NCBI GenBank assembly: GCA_949422855.1
Contig: CASPLG010000004.1
Location: 1-64,000, forward strand
Direction of reading: 5' to 3'
Source: an uncultured Eubacteriales bacterium
Lineage (GTDB): Bacteria; Bacillota; Clostridia; Oscillospirales; Acutalibacteraceae
Length of the DNA: 64,000 nt
Shown: one piece after another, positions 35,052 through 44,249 of the stretch
Layout: each line of letters opens with the position of its first letter
Numbering within the stretch: the first letter of the stretch is position 1
Notes under the pieces: model-generated
Seen by the model: the letters and a program-made list of their open reading frames with translations, nothing else
What the model was told of the DNA's origin: nothing
Database searches by the model: none
Made by a program: the position numbers and the translations under genes

Positions 35052-35714
35052 GTGGAAAAAGGTATGGCTTTAGGATGCGCGGTCGGTACGTTTGGGTCTA
35101 CATTGCTAATACTTTTAGCCATCCCTACCATAAACTACATTAGGGGTGAAGGATTTAAGCTGTTAATTAGCCGCTCCGGCAGTGAAGCTGAGCCGTGTGC
35201 TGTTACGGATATGAAGAGTAATCTTACCATAGGGGAGCCGGGAACATTCGAAATATACACAGATAGAAAAGAAGAGAATATGGATCTGAAGAAGCATTTT
35301 AGCAAAGATGAATTCGGTTTACTGAACGATTTGTGGAGAGATATTACGGGAGCGTATTGGTGGATGAGTGTCACAAAGGTGTTTTACCGCACGTCGGATG
35401 ACGATGGTACTGTAAGATTTGAACTTAGTGATGGAAAAAAGGTTAAGGGCAATGCTACTGTATGGGATGTGTATAGTGAAACTAAAAATAATCCAACAGG
35501 TAAGTTTGTCTTCAGTAATTTAGCTAGGAGTGAATTTGATTATCTCACCAATGGATATAAAGTTCTAAAGTATCGTAATGATAAGTTGCTGACATTGATA
35601 AAAAAGATTGGGGGATATGGCTACCTATCGGACGCTTATTTGCTTGATTGGAATCAAATTAAAGCTACTGAATTGATCGAATCTCTGCCGTTTGCGGGAG
35701 ACCTTAAAGGGTGA
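35052..35714 (+). CDS. Membrane-anchored or exported protein, paralogue B
   Basis: This 220-residue protein begins with GTG at 35052 after AAGGAGG and a 10-bp spacer. It has a hydrophobic N-terminus (about 5-22) and then IPTINYIRGEGFKLLISRS, nearly identical to paralogue A. The remaining sequences of the two proteins differ greatly, so they share an N-terminal module with different cargo domains or have diverged fast. No family is recognised. The two genes are 61 bp apart and probably co-transcribed. Confidence 0.7.
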   Translation: MEKGMALGCAVGTFGSTLLILLAIPTINYIRGEGFKLLISRSGSEAEPCAVTDMKSNLTIGEPGTFEIYTDRKEENMDLKKHFSKDEFGLLNDLWRDITGAYWWMSVTKVFYRTSDDDGTVRFELSDGKKVKGNATVWDVYSETKNNPTGKFVFSNLARSEFDYLTNGYKVLKYRNDKLLTLIKKIGGYGYLSDAYLLDWNQIKATELIESLPFAGDLKG

Positions 35715-35764
35715 GTAAAAGCAATTGAGGGGTATTTCTTATTTTATTAAAGGGAATAAAGAAG

Positions 35765-35795
35765 CTCTCTGTACTTTTTAGTATTGTACAGAGAG
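35765..35795. terminator. Terminator between convergent genes
   Basis: CTCTCTGTAC (35765-35774) pairs with GTACAGAGAG (35786-35795) around an 11-base loop, followed by AAATTATATT. It separates paralogue B from the minus-strand gene at 35837. Confidence 0.78.
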
Positions 35796-35836
35796 AAATT
35801 ATATTATTAATTTTTGGGAATGCGGGCTCTTAGATT

Positions 35837-36817
35837 TTACTCTGTAATTGCCGGTGTCCAGGCGTTGTCTTTTGTAATTGCCGGTGTCCAGGCGTTGTCT
35901 TTTGTAATTGCCGGGACCCAGGTGCTGTCTTTCTCATTATTTTTGTAGATATCCCACAGGTGCACCGGAGGCGGCAATTCATGTTGCTGTTTGGGTGAAT
36001 TCCCTAGTGGGCGGTCAACCTCAAATGCTTTTTCTTTCGGCTTGTTTTCTTCTGCCTCCTCGTTGCCGTGTCTAGACGCTGCTAGAAGGGAGGAGACTCC
36101 ATCGTGAAAATTGCCCAGCATGTCAAACATAATCGGAGCCATCGTAATCTGTAATGAATGTAATGCAAATCCTCTGCCGGATTCGGATTTCGGCTCGGGA
36201 ATTTCCGCTGGTGTAAATTTTTTGTTGAACATATCGTCATAGAACGAGCCGTCTTTGTTTTTGGTTACCGTTGAGAGAATCATATCGTTTGGTTTTTTAG
36301 AAATAGGTGCAAGCATCGAATTCATGAATTTAATATTCCCTTTAATATTACCTTTCCCCAGAAGATTGAAAGATCCGGCTCCGCAGCTTTTAAAGAAATG
36401 TTCTGAAACCCTATCTTCATCCGAGCCGCCGAACAGAGTTGTCATAAAATCTTGACCTGCCTGTGTATCAAGGTCTATTACGTTATTGTTTTTTGCCAGC
36501 AGCATCCTTACGGCAACTTCTATAGCTTGAGAATTGTTGTCTGCCATATGGTACGGTTGGGACTGCAGTCCAAGCAGTGCACCCACAAGACCTCTTGCAA
36601 TGTTTTGGATCACGGGCGTGAGCTCGGGATGCTTTTCTCCCAGTTCATCGAGTTTTTCACCAAACTGATTGATACAGCTTAGCAAGGCCGGATTACGCAG
36701 CATTAATAATTCAGTGCCTTCTATTCTAAGAGCACACGGGCTTTTAAAACAAAAACATCCGATCATTAACGCCATCGGTACACAAATTGTCAGTTTACGC
36801 AGGAATTTAATTTTCAA
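35837..36817 (-). CDS. Secreted protein with C-terminal decapeptide repeats, 326 aa
   Basis: I chose TTG 36817 (AAGGTG nine bases upstream), giving the signal peptide MKIKFLRKLTICVPMALMIG followed by a short hydrophobic stretch ending SPCA. The mature protein is largely helical with no recognised domain. A Pro-rich segment (HELPPPVHLWD) precedes three 10-residue repeats ending AITK, AITK and AITE (DNAWTPAITK type). Tandem repeats at a C-terminus often vary in number between strains. A stretch around QDFMTTLF is faintly like deubiquitinases but the catalytic motif is not present. It has its own promoter. Confidence 0.7.
   Translation of the reverse strand: MKIKFLRKLTICVPMALMIGCFCFKSPCALRIEGTELLMLRNPALLSCINQFGEKLDELGEKHPELTPVIQNIARGLVGALLGLQSQPYHMADNNSQAIEVAVRMLLAKNNNVIDLDTQAGQDFMTTLFGGSDEDRVSEHFFKSCGAGSFNLLGKGNIKGNIKFMNSMLAPISKKPNDMILSTVTKNKDGSFYDDMFNKKFTPAEIPEPKSESGRGFALHSLQITMAPIMFDMLGNFHDGVSSLLAASRHGNEEAEENKPKEKAFEVDRPLGNSPKQQHELPPPVHLWDIYKNNEKDSTWVPAITKDNAWTPAITKDNAWTPAITE
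35844..35933 (-). repeat. Three tandem 30-bp repeats
   Basis: Units 35844-35873 and 35874-35903 are identical; 35904-35933 is diverged. They are in frame and encode ten residues each at the C-terminus of the 35837 gene. Confidence 0.92.
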
Positions 36818-36867
36818 AAAAACACACACCTTCATAATAATTTTGCTAAAATAATAGCATAACAAAT

Positions 36868-36897
36868 ATCATAGCACGAGCTTAATGTAAAAGTCAA
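36868..36897 (-). promoter_or_regulatory. Promoter of the 35837 gene
   Basis: Minus-strand TTGACT (36892-36897) and TATGAT (36868-36873) with an 18-bp spacer, about 50 bp before the TTG start. Confidence 0.65.
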
Positions 36898-37104
36898 GAA
36901 GATTTTACTGCGGCATTACTTTAAATTCTCAGAAACTCTATTTTTTATGCCTATTTTAGAATGAAATGAATTCTAAAATATTCAAAAAGAATTTGTTTTT
37001 GCATTTTTAAGGTGTTGAATATAACCGAGAATGGGTTTATAATAAAAGGGATTTATTTTTTGGATTATGGACGGGTTTTGTTTTGCGTCAGAAGGGAGAT
37101 TTGT

Positions 37105-37818
37105 TTGGACGGCATATTTTTAAGGACCCAGATGTTAATCGGCAGGAAGAATTTAGATAGGCTCAAATCGATGCACGTTGCTGTTTTTGGAATCGGCGGG
37201 GTTGGATGTTATGCTGCGGAGTGCCTGGTGCGCTCGGGGATAGGAAATATTTCTATTTTTGATAACGACACTGTAGGAGTTACTAATATAAACCGTCAAA
37301 TTATCGCACTGGGCAGTACCTTGGGGATTAATAAAGTTGATGTAATGAAAAAAAGGATACTGGATATAAATCCCGACGCAAATGTACATACAAACTGTTG
37401 TTTTTATTCAAAGGATAATTCAGATAGATTTGATTTTTGCGAGTATGACTATATTATTGACGCTATTGATACAGTTTCTTCCAAAGTAGAAATCATTGTA
37501 AATGCAAAACAGGCAAAAACCAAAATCATAAGTTCGATGGGGACAGGCAATAAACTTGACCCTACCCGTTTGGAGGTAAGCGATATTTATAATACATCGG
37601 TGTGTCCTTTGGCAAGGGTTATGAGGCATGAACTCAGGAAACGGGAAATATCAGATGTTAAAGTTGTTTATTCCAGGGAGGTACCGATTAAGTTACGGTT
37701 CGGGAATAAGTGCGAACAAAATTGCGGAAAGCCTGTACCGGGGAGCATGGCATTTGTCCCGGCCGCGGCGGGAATAATAATAGCCGGTGAGGTAGTGAGA
37801 GATTTAATTGAACTTTAA
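37105..37818 (+). CDS. tcdA: tRNA threonylcarbamoyladenosine dehydratase
   Basis: TcdA (YgdL/CsdL) cyclises t6A37 to ct6A in an ATP-dependent E1-like reaction. The ThiF/E1 nucleotide motif VFGIGGVGCYAAECLVRSG is near residue 25, followed by DNDTVGVTNINRQ, typical of this family, and DAIDTVSSKVE. SSMGTGNKLDPTRL marks the later catalytic region. I use TTG 37105, preceded by AAGGGAG, giving 237 residues, the normal size; an upstream extension has no homologous part. It lies 24 bp before recJ. Confidence 0.9.
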   Translation: MDGIFLRTQMLIGRKNLDRLKSMHVAVFGIGGVGCYAAECLVRSGIGNISIFDNDTVGVTNINRQIIALGSTLGINKVDVMKKRILDINPDANVHTNCCFYSKDNSDRFDFCEYDYIIDAIDTVSSKVEIIVNAKQAKTKIISSMGTGNKLDPTRLEVSDIYNTSVCPLARVMRHELRKREISDVKVVYSREVPIKLRFGNKCEQNCGKPVPGSMAFVPAAAGIIIAGEVVRDLIEL

Positions 37819-37842
37819 ACAGTGTATAAAAGGCGGTGAATT

Positions 37843-39918
37843 ATGAGTATAAAAGAATGGAAAATAGCTGATTTGGATAGAGAGAAAGCTGAGCAGATGT
37901 CTAAAAAGTGGAAGATATCTTTCTTTTTGGCGGTACTGCTTGATGTGAGAAAGCTCACAAACAGAAATGAGGCTCACAAGTTCCTTCACGGATATAATAA
38001 TTTTTCTGACCCATTTAGTTTTGTTGATATGGACAAACTGAAAAACAGAGTTGAAAAAGCCATAAAATCCCGTGAGAAGATATGTATATACGGGGATTAC
38101 GATGCAGACGGCGTAACTGCTGCGGCGCTTGTGTATTCGTATATGAAGAAGCGTGGGGCAGATGTAATGTATTTTATACCCAGGAGGGAAGGTGACGGTT
38201 ATGGGCTCAGTAAAAACATCTTGGACAAGCTGAGCAAAGAAGGAGTAAAACTAGTTTTTACGGTCGACAACGGAATTTCTGCTTATGAAGAGGTACAATA
38301 CGCAAAAACTCTTGGCATTGACTGCGTTATTACCGACCACCACCGTCCGCCGGACATCATACCTGATGCTTCAGCAGTCGTGAATCCCTATAGGAAAGAC
38401 TGCACCAGTAAATTTAAGTGTTTTTCGGGTGTGGGAGTTGCTTTTAAAGCGGTATGTGCTTTGGAAAAAGGACGTTCAAGTTTGGAAGAACTTATCTGTA
38501 AATATGCAGATTTAGTTACAATCGGGACAATCGGGGATTTTATAGAGCTTACGGGAGAAACCAGAGATATTGTAAGAAGGGGTTTAAAAATCATTTCAAA
38601 CACCAATCGTCCGGGAATAAGGGTTATACTGGAAAATATGGGAATATACAAAAAACAACTCGATACTGCAAATATAGTTTTCGGCATTGTGCCCAGAATA
38701 AACGTAAGCGGGAGAATCGACCGGGCGGATAAATCCGTAGAATTGCTCCTTTCGGATAATACCCATGATGCGTCGGAGATATTCAGGGAGATAAACGAGA
38801 AAAATCATACCAGAAGAAATACGGAATTGGAGATTTACAAATGTATAGAGCAGCAGCTCAGGGATGAGCCGTGGCGTAAATATGAAAAGATAATCATCGT
38901 AGAGGGAGAAAATTGGCATCAAGGGGTTTTAGGGATCGTAGCTTCCAGGATGGTCAAAAAGTACGGAAAACCTTGTATACTTATGACTTTTGACAACGAA
39001 AATGCAAAGGGTTCCTGCCGCAGTGTGGAGGGATTTTCTATCCATGACGCCATATCGTCTTGTTCGGAATATCTGGAGAGATTCGGTGGACATCCCATGG
39101 CTGCCGGAATAAATTTAAAAACAGAGAACATTGGGAAATTTAAAAAGGCGATTTTAAGTTATGCGGAGTCTTTTGGTGAGTTTCCTTTTCCTTGTTTAAA
39201 TTTAGACTGCAAATTAAATCCCGCAGCTATTTCAGCAGGTATGATTGACCAGCTTGTCAAACTAAAACCCTTTGGGAGCGGGAATCCCGAGCCGGTTTTC
39301 GGCATATATTCCTTAAGATTGGAAACCATCAGGGTAATTGGAGGCGGAAAACATTTAAAATTGATTCTGCGAAGGGGAGATGTCTGTATTGATGCCATGT
39401 ACTTTGGAAAACCCCCGTCTGAATTTCTGTACAACCCGGGAGAAGTTTTAGATTTAGCGGCCTCACTGCATGAAAATACGTTTTTGTGGTCCAATGGAGT
39501 TTCTCTTTATATATCAGACGTTAAACTTTCTGACTCTGACCAAAGAGAGGCCTTGACAGGGCAGAGGATATACGAAAAATTCAGGCTTGGAAAACCCCTT
39601 ACTTATGGTGAATTGAAGAATTTAATTCCGTCGAGAGACGACGTGGCATGTGTGTACAGATACTTTGGCAAATATCGAGGTTTGCTACATAGGGTAGATG
39701 TTATAATGGCAAGGATAAAGAGTCCCTCACTGAGCTCGGCCAAAATTTACGCCGTGCTTGATATAATTACAGAACTTGGCATTGCAGACGTTGATATAAA
39801 ATGCGACTGTTTTGCGGTGAAATTAAAGTTTACAGACGAAAAGAGGGATATGAATAAATCGCCTACATTTCAAAGACTAAATTCTCTTGCCGCGCTTGAG
39901 GAGGGCTCTCATGACTGA
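37843..39918 (+). CDS. recJ: Single-stranded-DNA exonuclease RecJ
   Basis: RecJ degrades single-stranded DNA 5'-3' in recombination and repair. The 691-residue protein has the DHH-family metal motifs: YGDYDADGVTA near residue 85, TDHHRPPDII, then a DHHA1 domain with RFGGHPMAAG near residue 415 and an OB-like region after it. A C-terminal extension of about 120 residues is seen, as in Clostridia. It overlaps rel by 8 bp, an order common in this class. Confidence 0.95.
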   Translation: MSIKEWKIADLDREKAEQMSKKWKISFFLAVLLDVRKLTNRNEAHKFLHGYNNFSDPFSFVDMDKLKNRVEKAIKSREKICIYGDYDADGVTAAALVYSYMKKRGADVMYFIPRREGDGYGLSKNILDKLSKEGVKLVFTVDNGISAYEEVQYAKTLGIDCVITDHHRPPDIIPDASAVVNPYRKDCTSKFKCFSGVGVAFKAVCALEKGRSSLEELICKYADLVTIGTIGDFIELTGETRDIVRRGLKIISNTNRPGIRVILENMGIYKKQLDTANIVFGIVPRINVSGRIDRADKSVELLLSDNTHDASEIFREINEKNHTRRNTELEIYKCIEQQLRDEPWRKYEKIIIVEGENWHQGVLGIVASRMVKKYGKPCILMTFDNENAKGSCRSVEGFSIHDAISSCSEYLERFGGHPMAAGINLKTENIGKFKKAILSYAESFGEFPFPCLNLDCKLNPAAISAGMIDQLVKLKPFGSGNPEPVFGIYSLRLETIRVIGGGKHLKLILRRGDVCIDAMYFGKPPSEFLYNPGEVLDLAASLHENTFLWSNGVSLYISDVKLSDSDQREALTGQRIYEKFRLGKPLTYGELKNLIPSRDDVACVYRYFGKYRGLLHRVDVIMARIKSPSLSSAKIYAVLDIITELGIADVDIKCDCFAVKLKFTDEKRDMNKSPTFQRLNSLAALEEGSHD

Positions 39919-42106
39919 TAAGTCGGAATATAAAACGTTTGAAGATTTAATGAATTTACTTGGCAGTTCGGATAAAGAATATGATACGGAACTGATAAAA
40001 AGGGCATTTATTAAGGCGAAGACTTCCCATGGAGAGCAAAGACGTGTATCCGGTATACCATACATACTTCATCCAATCTCAGTGGCATACATACTTGCCG
40101 AACTCGGTATGGACAGTCAGTCTATCGCTGCGGCACTTATGCATGATATACTTGAGGATACCTCAACCGGGAAAAGCGAAATCAGAAATGAATTTGGTGA
40201 AGAGATTGCGAATTTAGTTGATGGTGTGACGAAATTCAAGATTATTGATTCATCTGAGGAAGAACAGCATACGAGAAGTGTGCGCAAAATGCTGATTGCG
40301 ATGTCCCAGGACATAAGAGTTATTATCATAAAGCTTGCGGATCGCCTTAATAACATGCGGACTATCGAATGTATGCCCGACCACAAACGCAGAAAAAAAT
40401 CCCTGGAAAATATGGAGTTGTTTGTACCCATTGCTCACAGGTTAGGTATCCGCTCGATAAAGGAGGAGCTTGAGGATTTATCTTTTAAATATCTCGACCC
40501 CGCTGCATATAAAGAAATTGAACAGTCGCTCGAACTGAATAAAGATGACAGAGAAAAATTTCTGCAGAGCATAAAAGATGAACTGATGAAAAAATTGGGT
40601 CCGCTTTTTCCGCACATCCATATAGAGGGCAGGATAAAAAGTGCAAACGGAATTTATCGCAAGGTATTTCTCAAGGGACGCACAATGGAAGAGGTTTATG
40701 ATATTTATGCTGTTAGGGTTATTGTCGATACCGTGAATGATTGTTACAATGTCCTCGGTATAATACATGAGATGTTCAACCCCATACCGAACCGTTTTAA
40801 GGACTATATTTCGATGCCGAAGCCTAACATGTATCAATCGCTTCATACTACAGTTCTGGGTACGCAGGGTATTCCGTTTGAGGTGCAGATAAGAACCTTT
40901 GATATGCACAAGACTTCCGAATATGGAATAGCGGCACATTGGAAATATAAATTAAAGTCTCTTGAGAATAAGGATGCTCTTGAAAAATGTTTATCGTGGG
41001 TCAAGAAATTGGTAGATGATGAGAACGAAAACGAAGATTTATCTGATATTGTAAGGAATATAAAGTTAGACCTTGCACCGGAGGAGGTTTTTGCTTTAAC
41101 TCCTAAAGGTGAGCCAATAGCACTGCCTACAGGTGCTACCGTTATAGACTTTGCCTATGCGATTCATACAGAGATTGGTCACAGAATGATAGGAGCAAAA
41201 GTTGATAAAAGGATTGTTCCTATTGATTACAGGGTGAAAACCGGGGAAATTATTGAGATAATCACCACTAAAGAAACGGGGAGGGGTCCTAGTAGGGATT
41301 GGCTCAAAATTGTAAGAACGAGTGAGGCTAGGAATAAAATAAAACAGTGGTTCAAACGTGAAAAGCGCGGGAGTAATATTATAACGGGCCGTATGGTTAT
41401 GGAGAAGGAATTAAAGAGGAATAATATCTCCTTGAATGAGGAAGAGCTTATTAAATTAATTGAGCCGTATTTCAGACGTGGGACTTATTCCGGTTTGGAT
41501 GATTTTTATGCGGCGATAGGTTACGGCGGAATAATGGTTTCCAAGGTTATAAACGTTATAAAAGAGAAATTATTAAAGCTCAGGGCGCAGACCAACTGCA
41601 CAGAAGGCGGCGAGAGATCTTCTGATAGCGGTAATAACACAAAGGGGCACTTTGGGATAGAGCTTGACGGTGTTACAAATTGTCTGGTAAAACTGGGTAA
41701 TTGCTGTCACCCGCTTCCGCAAGATGATATTATCGGGTTTGTAACGAGGGGCAGCGGGGTTACTATACACAGGACGGACTGTAAAAATGTCCCTAAGCAT
41801 ATAAGAGACGATGAGAATTTTGGGCGGTGGATAAAAGCGAATTGGAGCGGGAGGTACAGTGCAGTATTTTTGAGCTCGCTTGAGATTATATCTGAAAATA
41901 AAAATACGCTGCTGTCTGATTTAACGTCCCAATTATTTCACTTAAACACTAAAATTCAAGAAATGAGCTCTAGAAACATAGATACCAATAAGATTATAAC
42001 AATTGTCACTGTTTCGATTAGGAGTCCGGAGCAGTTAAATGCCATAGTGAGTACGCTTTCCAAAGTTTCGGGTGTAATATCGATAAAACGGGCATTTGTA
42101 AACTAG
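39911..42106 (+). CDS. rel: Bifunctional (p)ppGpp synthetase/hydrolase Rel
   Basis: This 731-residue enzyme makes and degrades (p)ppGpp in the stringent response. The HD hydrolase domain is intact (HPISVAYILAEL, ALMHDILEDT), the synthetase domain has RFKDYISMPKPNMYQSLHTT, and TGS (EVFALTPKGEPIALPTGAT) and ACT domains follow. ATG 39911 is chosen because GAGGAGG precedes it and it overlaps recJ; a more upstream start inside recJ is rejected. The CC-type zinc-finger region has GNCCHPLPQDDI. Confidence 0.96.
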   Translation: MTDKSEYKTFEDLMNLLGSSDKEYDTELIKRAFIKAKTSHGEQRRVSGIPYILHPISVAYILAELGMDSQSIAAALMHDILEDTSTGKSEIRNEFGEEIANLVDGVTKFKIIDSSEEEQHTRSVRKMLIAMSQDIRVIIIKLADRLNNMRTIECMPDHKRRKKSLENMELFVPIAHRLGIRSIKEELEDLSFKYLDPAAYKEIEQSLELNKDDREKFLQSIKDELMKKLGPLFPHIHIEGRIKSANGIYRKVFLKGRTMEEVYDIYAVRVIVDTVNDCYNVLGIIHEMFNPIPNRFKDYISMPKPNMYQSLHTTVLGTQGIPFEVQIRTFDMHKTSEYGIAAHWKYKLKSLENKDALEKCLSWVKKLVDDENENEDLSDIVRNIKLDLAPEEVFALTPKGEPIALPTGATVIDFAYAIHTEIGHRMIGAKVDKRIVPIDYRVKTGEIIEIITTKETGRGPSRDWLKIVRTSEARNKIKQWFKREKRGSNIITGRMVMEKELKRNNISLNEEELIKLIEPYFRRGTYSGLDDFYAAIGYGGIMVSKVINVIKEKLLKLRAQTNCTEGGERSSDSGNNTKGHFGIELDGVTNCLVKLGNCCHPLPQDDIIGFVTRGSGVTIHRTDCKNVPKHIRDDENFGRWIKANWSGRYSAVFLSSLEIISENKNTLLSDLTSQLFHLNTKIQEMSSRNIDTNKIITIVTVSIRSPEQLNAIVSTLSKVSGVISIKRAFVN

Positions 42107-42139
42107 AATAATAAGAATAAAAGGGGCGTTTGAGATTAA

Positions 42140-42757
42140 GTGTTGGAGGTAAAGAGTTATATTGTAGGCATAATGAGGGCGAACTGCTATTTAGTAAGAG
42201 ATACGAAGTCCGGCTGCGGGGTAATTATTGACCCGGGTAAGGAAAACTCTCAGTTGACGGGTGATATACGGGAGTGCACCAAAATAGATTACATATTATT
42301 GACACACGGGCATTTTGACCACATTTTGGCAGCGGATTATTACAGAAACGTCACTGATGCAAAAATCGTTATAGGTGAGAATGATTCAGAATTTACCGGT
42401 GACAATAAACTGAATTTGTCGGGCAGGTTCAAGCGGACGAAATTAGAGAAATTTTGTTCGGATATATTGGTAAACGATGGGGATAAATTAAAGTTTGCGG
42501 ACAAAAACATAGAAGTTATTCATACGCCGGGGCACACCGGTGGGAGCGTATGTTATTTAATAGATAATCTTATCTTCACGGGAGACACTTTATTTAAAGG
42601 CGACGTGGGGCGGACAGATTTGCCGACGGGGGAAGAGGACAAACTAAAAATATCTTTACAGAGACTATTTAAAATGGAGGGTGATTATGTGGTTTACCCG
42701 GGTCACGGGCTTGACACCACACTTAATGATGAACGCAGAATGCACACAGAGCCTTAA
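42140..42757 (+). CDS. MBL-fold metallohydrolase
   Basis: This 205-residue protein has the metallo-beta-lactamase motif HGHFDHI and the later HTPGHTGGS, DTLFKGDVGRTDLP and PGHG, which together resemble glyoxalase II-like (hydroxyacylglutathione hydrolase-like) enzymes. The substrate cannot be named. It starts with GTG at 42140 with a weak ribosome site. The recJ-rel-MBL-hemZ order is common in Clostridia. Its 3' end overlaps hemZ by 29 bp. Confidence 0.9.
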   Translation: MLEVKSYIVGIMRANCYLVRDTKSGCGVIIDPGKENSQLTGDIRECTKIDYILLTHGHFDHILAADYYRNVTDAKIVIGENDSEFTGDNKLNLSGRFKRTKLEKFCSDILVNDGDKLKFADKNIEVIHTPGHTGGSVCYLIDNLIFTGDTLFKGDVGRTDLPTGEEDKLKISLQRLFKMEGDYVVYPGHGLDTTLNDERRMHTEP

Positions 42758-44249
42758 CAAAGGTAAAATTAAGATATTTCTGATAAACAACGATTTTTTA
42801 TACGAAATAGAAAATCTGGTGAGGTTATTTTTGCCATATTACAAAATAGATTTTTGGGAATCGGACACTGACACTGTAAGTTTAAGTGATGAAAATTATA
42901 TATATATAAAAGTGGACAAGACCCAAGCTCTTGGACTAATACTGATAGTACGGGTATATTTAAATGGTATAAAAAAGGAGAGTAAGTTAGCCCTTGATGG
43001 GGATAACACGTTTGACAGAGACATAGAACTGGAAATATCCGGTATGCTGTTTAAAATTTTATCTGAAATAACGAAAGTACATCCAAAATGGGGTATAATT
43101 ACGGGTGTGAGACCGGTAAAGCTATTCAGGTCGGTTTTAAAGGGGCATACAGTTAAGTACTGTACAGATTATTTTAAGAATAAATTTCTTGCAGACCCGC
43201 AAAAAATAGAGCTTGCTGCAAAAGTTAACTCATACGAACAGAAAGTAATAGAACTTTCCAAGAAAAACTCCTTTAGTTTATATGTTTCGATTCCATTTTG
43301 TCCATCCAGATGTGCATATTGTTCATTTGTTTCACAGTCTGTAGAAAAATCCATAAAGCTCATCCCGGATTATTTAAATCTGCTTACCAAAGAGATAAAG
43401 TATACCGCAAAAATCGCAGAAGATTTAAGTTTGAGGTTAGAGACGATTTACATAGGCGGCGGAACTCCGACGGTTTTAAGTTGTGATGATTTAAGAAGTC
43501 TAATTAATGTGATTGTGGAGAATTTTGATACTTCATCGTGCAGGGAATTTACCGTAGAGGCGGGCAGACCTGATACTTTAGATAAAGAAAAAATTGATAT
43601 GCTGAGCAGTTTTGAAAATATAAGGGTCAGTATCAATCCCCAAACGTTTAATGATTCGGTACTGCAGATTATTGGACGCAAACATACGGCAAATGATACT
43701 TTCAGAGCTGTTGAACTGGCAAAAAATGCAGGGATAAGCAATATTAATATGGATTTGATTGCGGGTCTGCCTGGGGATAGCTACCGGAGTTTTTGCGACA
43801 CAATTAAAAAAACAATTGCTCTTAACCCTAGTTTTGTGACGATTCATACACTGGCTGTAAAGAGGGCATCTAATATAGTTAAAAATCGCACCGACATACC
43901 GCAGAATAGTTTATCTGTTGAAAAGATGCTGGAAAAGGCATATTCTTCTCTTTCAAGTGCCGGATATCACCCTTATTATTTGTACAGACAGAGCAAGATG
44001 GTTGACAATATGGAAAACACCGGTTGGGCAAAGGGCAATCTAAATGGACTGTATAATATTTATATTATGGACGAAACACATACAATACTTGCGTGCGGAG
44101 CGGGAGCTGTTACCAAACTTAAAAATCCCTTTAATTTTCAGATAAAACGAATTTTCAATTTCAAATTTGCATATGAATATATCTCTAGATTTAATGAAAT
44201 AATTGAAAGGAAAGGTCAGGTAACGAATTTTTATGAAGAATTTCAGTAA
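42729..44249 (+). CDS. hemZ: Coproporphyrinogen dehydrogenase HemZ
   Basis: HemZ is a radical SAM enzyme related to HemN. The 506-residue protein has the cluster motif PFCPSRCAYCSFVS (CxxxCxxC) near residue 180, then IYIGGGTPTVLS and the HemN-type NMDLIAGLPGD. The clostridial form has an N-terminal domain of about 170 residues, seen here. The start is set at ATG 42729 overlapping the previous gene; no good ribosome site is seen, so coupling is likely. No other haem gene is in the window, so its exact reaction is uncertain. Confidence 0.9.
   Translation: MNAECTQSLNKGKIKIFLINNDFLYEIENLVRLFLPYYKIDFWESDTDTVSLSDENYIYIKVDKTQALGLILIVRVYLNGIKKESKLALDGDNTFDRDIELEISGMLFKILSEITKVHPKWGIITGVRPVKLFRSVLKGHTVKYCTDYFKNKFLADPQKIELAAKVNSYEQKVIELSKKNSFSLYVSIPFCPSRCAYCSFVSQSVEKSIKLIPDYLNLLTKEIKYTAKIAEDLSLRLETIYIGGGTPTVLSCDDLRSLINVIVENFDTSSCREFTVEAGRPDTLDKEKIDMLSSFENIRVSINPQTFNDSVLQIIGRKHTANDTFRAVELAKNAGISNINMDLIAGLPGDSYRSFCDTIKKTIALNPSFVTIHTLAVKRASNIVKNRTDIPQNSLSVEKMLEKAYSSLSSAGYHPYYLYRQSKMVDNMENTGWAKGNLNGLYNIYIMDETHTILACGAGAVTKLKNPFNFQIKRIFNFKFAYEYISRFNEIIERKGQVTNFYEEFQ

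Noticed and set aside
36400..36700. Deubiquitinase (USP)-like stretch QDFMTTLF in the secreted 35837 protein
   Set aside because: The catalytic-cysteine motif (GNTCYxNS) and the His box are missing; the resemblance is only a few residues.
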